A DNA stretch of 64,000 bases from Methanomassiliicoccus sp. (GCA_033485155.1 JAWQJJ010000003.1:62001-126000), one strand, 5' to 3'; counted from the stretch's first letter, positions 36,328-45,975 are shown. The notes: generated by a model from the letters alone, not told the origin. Made by a program: numbers and translations.

Positions 36328-38100
36328 ATGCGCATAGCCGTACTGCTGAAGGACCACTGCCAACCCAAGAAGTGCAACGCTGAGTGCAGGAACTACTGTC
36401 CAAAGGTGCGCACCGGAGTGGAGGCGGTGGTCATAGGGGACGGCGGACGGCCGATCATATCGGAGGAGCTTTGCGCGGGCTGCGGCATCTGCGTGCACAA
36501 GTGCCCATTCGAGGCCATCAAGATCATTGGCCTGCCCGAGGAGCTGAAGTCCGACCTAATGCACCAGTATGGCCTGAACGGTTTCCGTATCTATCGCCTT
36601 CCGGTGCCCAAGAGGGGGCTGGTGACCGGTATCCTCGGACCGAACGGTATCGGGAAGACGACATCCATCAAGCTGTTGTCGGGGGAGGAGACTCCCAACT
36701 TCGGCGAGTTCGAGAACCCGCCCAGCCGGGAAGAGGTTCTGGCGCGGCTCTCGGGAACAGAGCTCGGCGATTACCTGACCAAGGTCTACGCTGGTAACGT
36801 ACGGACGGCGCTGAAGCCGCAGTACGTGGACAAGTTACCCAAGGTGGTCAAGGGCGTGGTCCGGGACCTGCTGTCCAAGGTGGCCGAGAGGATGACCGTG
36901 GACCAGGCCGCCGACCTATTGGACCTGAAGGAGGTCATCGACCGCCCCCTGGACAAGCTCTCCGGGGGCGAGTTGCAGCGGGTAGCCATCGCCGCTTCGC
37001 TGATGAAGGACGCCGATACATACTTCTTCGACGAGCCTTCCTCATACCTGGATATCTACCAGCGCATCAAGGTCGCCCGACTCATCCAGCAGCTGGCGGA
37101 GGAGAAGCAGGTGGTAGTCATCGAGCACGACCTGGCCATCCTGGACTTCCTGGCGGATAACGCCTATCTGGTGTACGGCTCGGAGGGCGCCTACGGTGTG
37201 TTCGCTCAACCGCGCCAGGTGCGCATCGCCATCAACACCTACCTTGATGGCTACATGCGAGAGGAAAACATCCGCTTCCGCGATACCCAGATCCGGTTCG
37301 AGTCTCATCCCCCACGCGACAGCCAGGTAACCGCTCACCTGTTAGACTACCCTCATCTGGAGTGCGACTTCAAAGAGTTCAAGCTGACGGCGGAGCCGGG
37401 GTCCATCAAGATCGGCGAATCGATCGGCGTGGTCGGGCCCAATGCCATCGGAAAAACGACCTTCGTGAAGATGCTGGCCGGAATCCAGGAGCCGACTCTG
37501 GGCAAGGTGGACAAGAACGTCAAAGTATCATATAAACCGCAGTACATCACCCCGGACTTCGACGGTTCAGTCATGGATCTGTTCATGGTGACGAACCACG
37601 AGTTCTTCCAGTCCGGCTTCTTCGAGAGCGAGATAGCCCATCCTCTAATGCTCAAGAGACTCTACGAGAAGAACGTCAACACCCTGTCGGGAGGAGAGCT
37701 CCAGAGAGTAGCCATCGCCATCTGCCTGGCCAAGGAGGCGGACATGTACCTGCTAGATGAGCCATCGGCCTATCTCGATTCCAACCAGAGGATGGAGGCG
37801 GCCAAGACGGTGCGGCGGGTCATGGAGAAGCGGGGTCGGAGCGCCCTCATCGTCGATCACGACATCTACTTCTTGGACATGGTCTCCGACTCCATAATGG
37901 TGTTCTCAGGTCACCCCGGAAGGGAGGGGCATGCCAACGGCCCGTTCGACATGCGGGCGGGCATGAACATGTTCCTCAAGGGCGTCGACGTGACCTTTAG
38001 GCGGGACAACGACACCAACCGCCCGCGGATCAACAAGCCCGGCTCCAGGCTGGACCGGGAGCAGAAGGAGAGGGGCGAGTACTACTACTCACAGGCCTAG
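36328..38100 (+). CDS. ABCE1/RLI ribosome-recycling ATPase
   Basis: Soluble twin-ABC protein that splits archaeal/eukaryotic ribosomes after termination. The 590-residue protein has the N-terminal double [4Fe-4S] domain (KKCNAECRNYCPK, CAGCGICVHKCPF), ABC1 with GPNGIGKTTSI and LSGGELQRVAIAASL, the hinge region, and ABC2 with GPNAIGKTTFVK, LSGGELQRVAIAICL and LLDEPSAYLDSNQR. The ATG at 36328 (MRIAVLLKDHC) is chosen because a CTTTTTA box at 36296-36302 makes it near-leaderless. Its stop overlaps the convergent DedA stop in a shared CTAG. Confidence 0.96.
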   Translation: MRIAVLLKDHCQPKKCNAECRNYCPKVRTGVEAVVIGDGGRPIISEELCAGCGICVHKCPFEAIKIIGLPEELKSDLMHQYGLNGFRIYRLPVPKRGLVTGILGPNGIGKTTSIKLLSGEETPNFGEFENPPSREEVLARLSGTELGDYLTKVYAGNVRTALKPQYVDKLPKVVKGVVRDLLSKVAERMTVDQAADLLDLKEVIDRPLDKLSGGELQRVAIAASLMKDADTYFFDEPSSYLDIYQRIKVARLIQQLAEEKQVVVIEHDLAILDFLADNAYLVYGSEGAYGVFAQPRQVRIAINTYLDGYMREENIRFRDTQIRFESHPPRDSQVTAHLLDYPHLECDFKEFKLTAEPGSIKIGESIGVVGPNAIGKTTFVKMLAGIQEPTLGKVDKNVKVSYKPQYITPDFDGSVMDLFMVTNHEFFQSGFFESEIAHPLMLKRLYEKNVNTLSGGELQRVAIAICLAKEADMYLLDEPSAYLDSNQRMEAAKTVRRVMEKRGRSALIVDHDIYFLDMVSDSIMVFSGHPGREGHANGPFDMRAGMNMFLKGVDVTFRRDNDTNRPRINKPGSRLDREQKERGEYYYSQA

Positions 38101-38753
38101 GGAGAACAGACCTTCTTCGAGGTCCTCCATCTCCACACATAATAAACGATCAGGGCGGCGATGCCGATGACCACGATGATCTCGAACGGGCGATAGAGGG
38201 CCTCCACGCTCTCCCAGTTATCGCCCAAGACCACGCCGATATATGTTAGCAGAAGGCACCACGGCAGGGATCCGACCGCGGATAGGAGGACAAAGCGCTT
38301 GAACGGCATGCGGGCGATCCCCGCGGGAAGCGAGATGAACGTCCTGACCACTGGCAAAAGGCGCGATCCGAAGACCGCCCAGTCACCGTACTTATGGAAC
38401 CAACACTCCGCCAGATCCAGGTGCTTTTCGTTCATCCTGACGTACCGACCGTACTTGATGATGAACGGGCGGCCTCCTTTGAGGCCGACAAGGTAGGCGA
38501 GGGTAGAGCCGATAGTGCATCCAATGGTCCCCGCGACGGCGACCAGCAAAGAATCAATCAGGGTATCGCCAGTAATGCTCAAACGGCCGAGGGACACGAG
38601 GGCCCCGGCGAAGGGCAGGACTACTTCGCTGGGAACGGGGAGGCACATGCTCTCCAAAGCCATCAGCATGACGATGCCGGGATATCCTGTGGCCTGGATG
38701 AGATCCATGATCACCTGGACGGCCCATGCGATCAACCCTGCTAGATAGTCCAT
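38097..38753 (-). CDS. DedA family membrane protein
   Basis: About 218 residues with several membrane helices. Family motifs are LPVPSEVVLPFAGALV, the segment GSTLAYLVGLKGGRPFI, and FGSRLLPVVRTFISLPAG with the conserved Arg. DedA proteins include lipid flippases/transporters for undecaprenyl-P or C55-like carriers; here a polyprenyl-phosphate or lipid role is inferred. A TATA box at about 38776-38783 puts the transcript start beside the ATG 38753. The stop codon overlaps the ABCE1 stop on the opposite strand. Confidence 0.88.
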   Translation of the reverse strand: MDYLAGLIAWAVQVIMDLIQATGYPGIVMLMALESMCLPVPSEVVLPFAGALVSLGRLSITGDTLIDSLLVAVAGTIGCTIGSTLAYLVGLKGGRPFIIKYGRYVRMNEKHLDLAECWFHKYGDWAVFGSRLLPVVRTFISLPAGIARMPFKRFVLLSAVGSLPWCLLLTYIGVVLGDNWESVEALYRPFEIIVVIGIAALIVYYVWRWRTSKKVCSP

Positions 38754-38837
38754 CGTAGTGCTCAGACCATTCGCCGATATAAAGCTTGGCGGATGCAGGA
38801 ACATAAACGATAGATATGCCGAGAAGTGTTACCGACG

Positions 38838-40061
38838 ATGAAGGGTTCGGACATGGACGCGATCAGGGTTACGGATGGCATATACTGGGTAGGAGCGATA
38901 GACTGGAACATCCGCAGCTTTCACGGTTACACCACCCCCAGGGGATCGACCTATAACGCTTACCTTATCACCGGGGACAAGAACATCCTGATCGATACAG
39001 TCAAGCGGCCGTTCTTCGAGGAGATGCTCAGCCGGATCAGGAGCGTGATCGATCCATCGAAGATCGATATCATCGTTTCCAACCATACCGAAATGGATCA
39101 CTCCAGCAGTCTACCTTTAATACAAGAGGTATGCGGCGCGACGGTCCTGGCATCTCGTTTCGGGGTCGAAGGCCTCCGCCTACACTACCCTGACCTGAGG
39201 ACGGAGATGGTGGGGGACGGGCAGGAGATCAAAGCCGGCGGCAAGACGCTGAAGTTCATCGATACTCCCATGCTCCATTGGCCAGATTCGATGTTTACCT
39301 ATGTTGAGGAGGACAAGGTTCTATTCAGCATGGATGCCTTCGGCCAGCACTTCGCCACCTCCAAACGATTCAATGACGAGGTCGACCAGGGTGCCCTGTT
39401 CCAGGAGGCAGCCAAGTACTATGCCAACATCATCCTTCCATTCAACGCGCAGGTCCGCCAGACCATCAAGAAGGCCCAGGACATCGACATCAAGATCCTG
39501 GCAACCGCTCATGGGGTGATATGGAGGACCGGCTTGGACAAAATCCTATCTCTGTACACGGAGTGGTCCTCCGCTCATACGGGGGAGAAAGCGGTGGTGG
39601 TCTACGACACCATGTGGAACAGCACCCGAATCATGGCCGATGAAATCGCCGAGGGCATAGCCTCCGAGGGGGTATCGGTCGAGGTGCTGAAGCTTACATC
39701 CACCGATCGGAGCGAGGTCATGATGAAGGTCCTGGAAGCGCGGGCAGTGGTCGTCGGTACGCCCACTCTGAATAACACCATGTATCCTTCGGTGGCGGAC
39801 ATGGTCTATTATATGAAGGGTCTGAGGCCGACCGGGCGTCTCGGCGCGGTGTTCGGCTCCTACGGCTGGGCCGGAGGGGCGACCAAGCAGGTGCATGATC
39901 TGATGAAAGGCGGAGGGCTGGAGATGCCTTTTGAGGACCTGCAGGTCCGGTACATACCGCACGACGAGGAAAGGAGAAAGTGCCGGGAGTACGGAAGGCA
40001 AATAGCTATGAAGATTATGGATATGTCCGCGGGGAAGGACCGAACGGCCAATGAGGCTTGA
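38838..40061 (+). CDS. fprA: FprA-type flavodiiron protein (F420H2 oxidase-like)
   Basis: About 407 residues: an N-terminal metallo-beta-lactamase diiron domain (NHTEMDHSSSL, LHWPDSM, DAFGQHFA, ATAHGVIWR) and a C-terminal flavodoxin domain (VVVYDTMWNSTRIMA, VVGTPTLNN, FGSYGWAGGA). Such proteins reduce O2 to water, or NO, using reduced F420 in methanogens and so protect anaerobes. Starts at 38838 or 38853 are both possible. A TATA-like ACATAAAC at 38801-38808 is divergent from the DedA promoter. Confidence 0.9.
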   Translation: MKGSDMDAIRVTDGIYWVGAIDWNIRSFHGYTTPRGSTYNAYLITGDKNILIDTVKRPFFEEMLSRIRSVIDPSKIDIIVSNHTEMDHSSSLPLIQEVCGATVLASRFGVEGLRLHYPDLRTEMVGDGQEIKAGGKTLKFIDTPMLHWPDSMFTYVEEDKVLFSMDAFGQHFATSKRFNDEVDQGALFQEAAKYYANIILPFNAQVRQTIKKAQDIDIKILATAHGVIWRTGLDKILSLYTEWSSAHTGEKAVVVYDTMWNSTRIMADEIAEGIASEGVSVEVLKLTSTDRSEVMMKVLEARAVVVGTPTLNNTMYPSVADMVYYMKGLRPTGRLGAVFGSYGWAGGATKQVHDLMKGGGLEMPFEDLQVRYIPHDEERRKCREYGRQIAMKIMDMSAGKDRTANEA

Positions 40062-40137
40062 TCCCCGCCTAATATTATGAAAAAGGCACAGGGGCGGCCG
40101 TCGGGGGCCACACCCGTGTGCTTGCGTGCAAAGAGCC

Positions 40138-41397
40138 TTACGCCGGGGACAGGGCCCCGTTGCTGGCCTTGGCCCGAGCCTTGCCCTTGGCCGCAGCCTT
40201 CACCCCGGCCGCCTTCAGGAGCGCGTCGACCTTATCGACCTTTTCCCATGTGAACTCCGGTTCGTTGCGTCCGAAGTGCCCGTAGGCGGAGGTCTTGGCA
40301 TAGATCGGGCGGCGGAGATTGAGGGTTTCCATTATACCATCGGGGGAGAGGTCGAAGACCTTGACCACGGCCTTGGCGATCTCATCCTCGGAAACGATCG
40401 AGGTGCCCTTGGTGTCGACCATCACCGAAACGGGATTAACGACGCCTATGGCGTAGGCTACCTGAACCTCGGCGGTCTTGGCCAGTCCGGCAGCAACGAT
40501 GTTCTTGGCGATGTACCGGCACATATAGGCGGCCGAGCGGTCCACTTTGGTGGGATCCTTCCCCGAGAACGCCCCGCCCCCGTGGCGACCCATGCCCCCG
40601 TAGGTATCCACGATGATCTTGCGACCAGTGACGCCGGAGTCCCCGCAGGGGCCGCCGATGACGAACCTGCCGGTGGGGTTGATGAAGTATTTGGTCTTGG
40701 AATCCAGCCACTTTCCGCATACTGGCTTGATCACCTTGTCCTTCATGGCCTTCTCGATTATGGCGTGGATCGCCTCATCGTCGCTCTCTCCCTCGATGAC
40801 CGGAGCGTGCTGGGTCGAGACCACCACGGTATCGATCCGCTTGGGCTTACCATCGACATACTCCACGGTGACCTGGGTCTTCCCGTCCGGGCGCAGCCAG
40901 GGCAGGGTCCCGTCCTTCCTGAGCTTGGCAAGCTGCTGGGCCAACTTCTGGGCCATAAGGATGGGTAGGGGCATAAGCTCCGCCGTCTCATCGGTGGCGA
41001 AGCCGAACATGAGGCCCTGGTCCCCCGCCCCGGTGGCCAATTTCTTGCCTTTCTTCTTGCGGCATACACCCATGTCAATGTCCGCAGACTGGTCATGTAG
41101 GGATGAGAGGACGCAGATATGGTCAGCGTCGAATCCATAGTCGGGATGATCGTAGCCGATATCCCGGACCGCCTTGCGGATTACCTTGTCAGCATCCACG
41201 TGCACGTTTAGGCACGGATCGGTCTTCACCTCTCCCGCAACCACTACCATGCCAGTGGTCGCCATGGTCTCGATGGCGATATGGGCGTTTGGGTCCTGGG
41301 CCAGGTAGGCGTCTAGAATGGAATCGGAAATGCGATCGCATAACTTGTCAGGGTGACCCTCGGTCACCGATTCCGATGTGAACAGGTGGGTTACCAT
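40138..41397 (-). CDS. metK: S-adenosylmethionine synthetase, bacterial-type MetK
   Basis: Makes SAM from methionine and ATP. The sequence is of the bacterial/eukaryotic MetK family, not the archaeal MAT family: [56 protein letters not shown], and [20 protein letters not shown] basic Ala/Lys-rich C-terminal extension ([13 protein letters not shown]) is added. The ATG at 41397 (MVTHLFTSE) or 41406 is the start. It is divergent from an HTH-CBS gene with a shared symmetric TATA box. Bacterial-type MetK in an archaeon points to gene transfer. Confidence 0.95.
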   Translation of the reverse strand: MVTHLFTSESVTEGHPDKLCDRISDSILDAYLAQDPNAHIAIETMATTGMVVVAGEVKTDPCLNVHVDADKVIRKAVRDIGYDHPDYGFDADHICVLSSLHDQSADIDMGVCRKKKGKKLATGAGDQGLMFGFATDETAELMPLPILMAQKLAQQLAKLRKDGTLPWLRPDGKTQVTVEYVDGKPKRIDTVVVSTQHAPVIEGESDDEAIHAIIEKAMKDKVIKPVCGKWLDSKTKYFINPTGRFVIGGPCGDSGVTGRKIIVDTYGGMGRHGGGAFSGKDPTKVDRSAAYMCRYIAKNIVAAGLAKTAEVQVAYAIGVVNPVSVMVDTKGTSIVSEDEIAKAVVKVFDLSPDGIMETLNLRRPIYAKTSAYGHFGRNEPEFTWEKVDKVDALLKAAGVKAAAKGKARAKASNGALSPA

Positions 41398-41430
41398 AAT
41401 GACCACGTAGTGTGGCTAAAACACAGGAGT

Positions 41431-41440
41431 GTATATATAC
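41431..41440. promoter_or_regulatory. Symmetric TATA box shared by divergent metK and HTH-CBS genes
   Basis: GTATATATAC is a perfect palindrome. Measured 27 nt each way it predicts starts near 41408 for metK (minus) and 41462 for the HTH-CBS gene (plus), both a few nt from the respective start codons. A TGTG/CACA pair flanks it on the metK side. Confidence 0.55.
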
Positions 41441-41475
41441 TTTAACGCTAAATCCTATGTATAGAAATATAACTG

Positions 41476-42003
41476 ATGGTTATAATGGAGCTCTCTGAGA
41501 TCAGGAAGCTGAGGCAGAAGGCGGGCATCTCCCAGACTGAGCTCGCCAGGAAAGCGGGTGTGTCCCAGGCTCATATCGCCAAGATCGAGAGCGGGAAGGT
41601 CGACCCTCGATTCTCCACCGTGGAGCGCATCATGCGGTGCTTGAAAGAGGAGGAGAAGGACCACTGCTCCAAATACATGACCGAGACCATCTTCGGGGTG
41701 CAGGCCGATGACACCGTCTCCACGGCGGCCGGGATCATGAGCGCCAGAGGAGTGTCGCAGCTCATAGTGTTCCGTGGGGAGGCCATAGTCGGCCTCCTCA
41801 CCGAGGAGGACCTTCTGCGGTTCAAAGGGGACCCTCAGATCACTCCGGCCAGCGAGGTGATGAGTGACCCCCCGCCCACAGTCTCCAAAAACACCAGTTC
41901 CGACACGGTGAAGGAGCTGCTGTTGGAGTTTCCCGCGGTGGTGGTGGTCGACCAGGACAGGGCTGCGGGCATCTTGACCAAGTCCGACCTCATCAAGCGT
42001 TAG
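41476..42003 (+). CDS. HTH (XRE) plus CBS-pair regulator
   Basis: 175 residues: an N-terminal Cro/CI-type helix-turn-helix (IRKLRQKAGISQTELARKAG and VSQAHIAKIESGK) and two CBS domains (ADDTVSTAAGIMSARGVSQL; SKNTSSDTVKELLLEFPAVV). CBS pairs bind adenosyl ligands including ATP, AMP and SAM. Its divergent placement against metK and the shared TATA suggest it senses SAM or adenylates and controls both genes; this is inference. The start may be 41476 or 41485. Confidence 0.88.
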   Translation: MVIMELSEIRKLRQKAGISQTELARKAGVSQAHIAKIESGKVDPRFSTVERIMRCLKEEEKDHCSKYMTETIFGVQADDTVSTAAGIMSARGVSQLIVFRGEAIVGLLTEEDLLRFKGDPQITPASEVMSDPPPTVSKNTSSDTVKELLLEFPAVVVVDQDRAAGILTKSDLIKR

Positions 42004-42075
42004 TCCGGACCTTTCTCTGGCCCATAGTAACTGCCTCAATAATGTTAAATGCCAGTATTCGTCTACCAACATCAT

Positions 42076-42993
42076 ATGGGAAAAGCGGACACCCACGTCC
42101 ATACCAAGTACTCCGGGCTGCACAGAATGGGAGTGTTACGGTTCCCCGAATCGGTCTCTGATCCGAAGGATGTGATCGAGCACGCACGTTCGGCGGGCAT
42201 GAACGTGGTGTGCATTACCGACCATAATTCCATTGCCGGGGCCAAGAAGGCGCGGGAGCTCGGGGCGTCCATCGACGGCATCGAAGTGGTCATGGGCGAG
42301 GAGGTCAGCACTGCCGACGGAGAGGTCATCGGGTTGTTCCTGGAGGAGGAGATCCCCGCCGGCCTGCCCATACAGGACACTATCGATCGCATTCGTTCCC
42401 AGGATGGGCTGGTCATCGCTCCCCATCCATTCAGCCTCCACTGCCCCTGCCTCGGCGAGAGGATTAACGAGCTGGACGTGGACGGGATCGAGGTGCTCAA
42501 CGGGGGGCACATCGATAACTACGCTAACCCTCGCGCGGAGAAGGCCGCCCAAGGCGGCAAGTTCGCCCGCATGGGGGGCTCCGATTCCCACTACCTGAAG
42601 ACCATCGGCATCACCTATACCAATTTCGATGGTACCACCGCCGAAGAGCTGAGAAAGGCGATCCTGAACAAGAGGACCTCAGCCGGCGGAAGGGTCATGC
42701 CCTTGGACAAAGCCATCGCCTGGAGCGTGAGCGTCGTCCTGGAATCGGACCGACTGATCGTGCGTTCGATGTTCGGCCTGGACCGAGAGCTCACCGATGA
42801 CCCCATCCACGACCTGGTGCACAAGATGAAGCTGGGGCAGAAGCTCGGGGCGCTGGTCGGCTCGTTCGTCTACTTCCTGCCACCCGTCCCCTACCTTGTA
42901 GGTATTGCCAGCAAAAAGGTGCTGCACCACAAGGGGGACGAGCAACGATCGGGCAACGGCAGCGGCCTGGGCCACCTGGGCCTTTTCGATTGA
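42076..42993 (+). CDS. PHP-domain protein with C-terminal extension
   Basis: About 305 residues. PHP metal-ligand motifs: ADTHVHTKYSG, VVCITDHNSIAG, VVMGEEVST, IAPHPFSLHCPC, GGSDSHYLKTIG. A C-terminal part of about 100 residues is added, with a hydrophobic stretch (ALVGSFVYFLPPVPYLVGI) that may contact the membrane. A TATA-like GTTAAATG at 42043-42050 makes the ATG 42076 leaderless. Paralogue of the metG-linked PHP gene but longer. Substrate unknown. Confidence 0.85.
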   Translation: MGKADTHVHTKYSGLHRMGVLRFPESVSDPKDVIEHARSAGMNVVCITDHNSIAGAKKARELGASIDGIEVVMGEEVSTADGEVIGLFLEEEIPAGLPIQDTIDRIRSQDGLVIAPHPFSLHCPCLGERINELDVDGIEVLNGGHIDNYANPRAEKAAQGGKFARMGGSDSHYLKTIGITYTNFDGTTAEELRKAILNKRTSAGGRVMPLDKAIAWSVSVVLESDRLIVRSMFGLDRELTDDPIHDLVHKMKLGQKLGALVGSFVYFLPPVPYLVGIASKKVLHHKGDEQRSGNGSGLGHLGLFD

Positions 42994-44394
42994 TCAGTGT
43001 ACGTGCTCATGCTCCAGGTGCTCGGGATCGGACAGCCGACCGAGAGCGGAGATCAGCACCTCGCTAAGGGCCGGATGTATGACCTGGCTACGGGCCATGG
43101 GCATGTATGATTGGTCCCCGGCGTTCATAAGATACACCATCTGCTGGACCAGCAGGTCCGCGTCCTTGCCGACGATGTGCGCCCCGAGGATGCGCCGGGT
43201 GCCCTTCTCCACCACCACCTTGACCAGCCCGGTGTCGTCGGCCATGGCGCTCCCCTTGGCCACCATGGCATACCGGCTGTAGCCGGTGAGGTACTTCAGA
43301 CCGCCTATCTTCGCCTGCTCCTCGGTCAGTCCCACGCTCCCCACTGTGGGATAGGTATAGATGGCATGGGGGATGGCATGCTCATCGGTCTCCGCCGGCT
43401 CGGCATTGTTCATGTTGTACCACACGACCTGGCTCTCGTAGTTGGCGGTGTGCCGATACATGTGCTTCCCGGTGATGTCCCCCAGGGCCCAGATTCCCGG
43501 AGCGGTGGTCCTCAGATAGCTATCGACCTTGACATAGCCTAGCTCGTCGACCTCCACCCCTGTCGCCTTGACGTTCAGCAGGTCGGCGTTGCTCTGCATC
43601 CCCGTACCCACGAACAACATCTCCGCCTGCTCGCTGACCACCGCTCCCGTCCCTCGGTCCCGCCTTTCGACCTCGACGCCATCGGGGACGGCCTTGACCT
43701 CCGTCACCGCCTGATCGGTCGAGATGGCGACATGCTTCCCCAGCTCCTTCCTCACTACGAAGCTCATCTCCGGTTCCTCGTCCGGAAGGAGCCGCACGTT
43801 CCTTTGGATGATCGAGACCTTGCACCCCATGGCCGAAAAGAAGTGGGCGAACTCACAGGACTTGTACCCCCCACCGATCATAATCATGCTGCGAGGTAGA
43901 GCGATGATATCGAAGAGGTTCTCCGATGTCCGATACGATACCTTTTCCAGGCCGGGGATAGGTGGTATGTATGAGCGGGCTCCGGCGGCGATGACGATCT
44001 TGGGGGCGTGAATAACCTCGTCACCTACAGCCATGGTGTGGTCCCCGATGAACCTGCCCTCAACATGGTAAAGTCGCATACGGGGATCCATCTTGATCGC
44101 TTCTTCGATGTGTCCCCGGTCATGCAGAACGACATCCCACATCCGCCTTCGTATCAGGTCGAAATCGATGCTCTCCACCCGGGCGGCGATACCGAGACGG
44201 GAAGCGTTCTCCATCTCCCTGATGACGTCGGCGGGGTAGATCCACATCTTCGATGGAATGCACCCCCGGTTAAGGCAGGTGCCCCCTAGGGGACCGTTCT
44301 CCACCAGAGCGACCTTCTGCCCAGCATTGACCGCTGGATCGACGATGTTCATTCCCGCTCCAGACCCGACGATGATGATATCGTACTCTTCCAC
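42994..44394 (-). CDS. lpd: Dihydrolipoamide dehydrogenase-like flavoprotein
   Basis: Class I pyridine-nucleotide disulfide oxidoreductase of about 466 residues. FAD motif DIIIVGSGAGMNIV, redox-active GTCLNRGCIPSKM, NAD motif MIIGGGYKSCEFA, GIWALGDITG, and C-terminal catalytic His in IHPALSEVL. It may act in a 2-oxoacid or glycine system, or as a mycothione/mercuric-reductase-like enzyme; no E2 or E1 gene is nearby. GTG at 44394 is preferred since a TATA-like AATAATAG about 27 nt upstream gives a leaderless start. Confidence 0.88.
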   Translation of the reverse strand: MEEYDIIIVGSGAGMNIVDPAVNAGQKVALVENGPLGGTCLNRGCIPSKMWIYPADVIREMENASRLGIAARVESIDFDLIRRRMWDVVLHDRGHIEEAIKMDPRMRLYHVEGRFIGDHTMAVGDEVIHAPKIVIAAGARSYIPPIPGLEKVSYRTSENLFDIIALPRSMIMIGGGYKSCEFAHFFSAMGCKVSIIQRNVRLLPDEEPEMSFVVRKELGKHVAISTDQAVTEVKAVPDGVEVERRDRGTGAVVSEQAEMLFVGTGMQSNADLLNVKATGVEVDELGYVKVDSYLRTTAPGIWALGDITGKHMYRHTANYESQVVWYNMNNAEPAETDEHAIPHAIYTYPTVGSVGLTEEQAKIGGLKYLTGYSRYAMVAKGSAMADDTGLVKVVVEKGTRRILGAHIVGKDADLLVQQMVYLMNAGDQSYMPMARSQVIHPALSEVLISALGRLSDPEHLEHEHVH

Positions 44395-44733
44395 TTGAAC
44401 CCCGGTCAACAATGGACTGTGTGACTATTATTGGCTTTGCCCGATTCACGAAATAAGGGATGTGACGACATCTCCGACAGCGGAGCCATCAAGCGGGCTG
44501 GGCGAGGGTTGCGTTGACCATTCGATCGCTCATTTTGATTCCGATTGTACGATTATTTAATACAATCATACACAATATACTATTGTCTGTTTGCATAAGC
44601 TTTAATTATCAATTTGTCTATCGGCACCATGCAGAAGCGTACAAACGGCGAATATATCCATGTTAATGGGTTCGTCGGAGACGCTCTGCAGCCTCCGGTT
44701 CGGAGAACACGGGGGGAATGAGGTGAGACCAAG
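44395..44733. other. Intergenic region between lpd and amt with promoter elements
   Basis: About 340 nt without a gene. It holds the lpd promoter at its left end, two palindromes at 44543-44586 and TATA-like sequences for amt at 44597-44606. Confidence 0.5.
44543..44586. promoter_or_regulatory. Two adjacent inverted repeats upstream of amt
   Basis: GATTGTA (44543-44549) with TACAATC (44561-44567), and ACAATATACTATTGT (44572-44586, 6-3-6). Both share the ACAAT/ATTGT half-site and lie just before the TATA-like CTTTAATTA at 44597-44606. They suit a nitrogen regulator, though they do not match the NrpR operator GGAA-N6-TTCC. Confidence 0.45.
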
Positions 44734-45975
44734 ATGGCATATGATACTGGATCGATCGCGTGGATGCTGACATCCGCAGCACTGGTCATGGTCATGACCC
44801 CTGCCGTCGGGTTCTTCTACGGCGGCATGCTGAAGAAGAACAGCATGCTCTCCATGCTCGGGCAGAGCCTGATCTGCCTTGGCATTGTCACGATAATTTG
44901 GGTGGTGGCCGGGTTCTCTCTGGCGTTTTCGCCAGGGAGCAACTTAATCGGTGGCCTGGACTTCGCCATGATGAACGGGATAGGCGTGTGGTCGGACCCA
45001 CCTGCTCTGGCATGGTTCCCAACATCAATTCCACCGCTCCTGTTCATGATATACCAGTGTATGTTCGCAATCATCACTGTGGCCCTGATCATCGGGGGTA
45101 TCGCCGAGCGCATGAAGCTCGCCGCGGTCACCGTCTTCCTGGCAATCTGGGCGATTGTCATCTACTCTCCAGTGGCTCACTGGGTGTGGGGCGGGGGCTG
45201 GATCTCCCAGATGGGGGCGCTTGACTTCGCCGGTGGTACCGTCGTTCACATCACGGCCGGGGCGACCGTCCTGGCGGCAACCCTGGTCATCGGCAAGAGG
45301 CTGTCCAAGCAGCACAACGTCGAGGAGCAGGCTCACAACATCCCATTTGTCGTGCTGGGCGGCGCCCTGCTGTGGATGGGCTGGTTCGGTTTCAACGCTG
45401 GTTCCGCCCTCGGGTCGAACGAGCTCGCGGTCAGCGCCTTCGTGGTCACCCAGATCGCTGCTGCCACCGCAGGTGTGGTTTGGGGTCTCGTCTCGTACCT
45501 CCACCTTGGCAGGACGAGCGTCCTGGGCATGATCACCGGCGGGGTCGTCGGCCTGGTCGCCATCACTCCGGCGTCCGGCTTCGTGGATGTCTCTGGTGCG
45601 CTGGCCATCGGTATCGTGGCCCCCATAATCAGCTACGCCGCCATCCAGTTCCGCAAGAAGGCGGGCTTCGATGACGCGCTGGACGTCTGGGCCTGCCACG
45701 GTGTCGGCGGTACCGTCGGCGCCATCGCCACTGGCTTCCTTGCCACCTCCGCGGTCAACCCCGCGGTCGTTAACAACGGCCTGCTATACGGCGGCGGCTT
45801 CGACCTCCTGGTCAAGCAAGTCATCGCCGTCTGTGGGGTCTGGGCGTTCGTGTTCGTGGTCGTGTTCGTCCTGATGAAGGTCCTCACCATGGTCTGGCCC
45901 AACTGGCGCATGACCAAGGAAGAGGAGAGGATCGGTGTTGACATCGTTCAGCACGGCGAGAACGCTTACGCCTGA
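44734..45975 (+). CDS. amt: Ammonium transporter
   Basis: 413-residue Amt/MEP/Rh channel with about 11 helices. Seen: AVGFFYGGMLKKNSMLSML, the region SPVAHWVWGGGW (pore His), FNAGSALGSNELAVSAFVVT, and DVWACHGVGGTVGAIATGF with the second pore His. A GAGGTGA site precedes the ATG. It is followed 14 nt later by glnK, the usual amtB-glnK pair, so PII gates the channel when nitrogen is plentiful. Confidence 0.95.
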   Translation: MAYDTGSIAWMLTSAALVMVMTPAVGFFYGGMLKKNSMLSMLGQSLICLGIVTIIWVVAGFSLAFSPGSNLIGGLDFAMMNGIGVWSDPPALAWFPTSIPPLLFMIYQCMFAIITVALIIGGIAERMKLAAVTVFLAIWAIVIYSPVAHWVWGGGWISQMGALDFAGGTVVHITAGATVLAATLVIGKRLSKQHNVEEQAHNIPFVVLGGALLWMGWFGFNAGSALGSNELAVSAFVVTQIAAATAGVVWGLVSYLHLGRTSVLGMITGGVVGLVAITPASGFVDVSGALAIGIVAPIISYAAIQFRKKAGFDDALDVWACHGVGGTVGAIATGFLATSAVNPAVVNNGLLYGGGFDLLVKQVIAVCGVWAFVFVVVFVLMKVLTMVWPNWRMTKEEERIGVDIVQHGENAYA

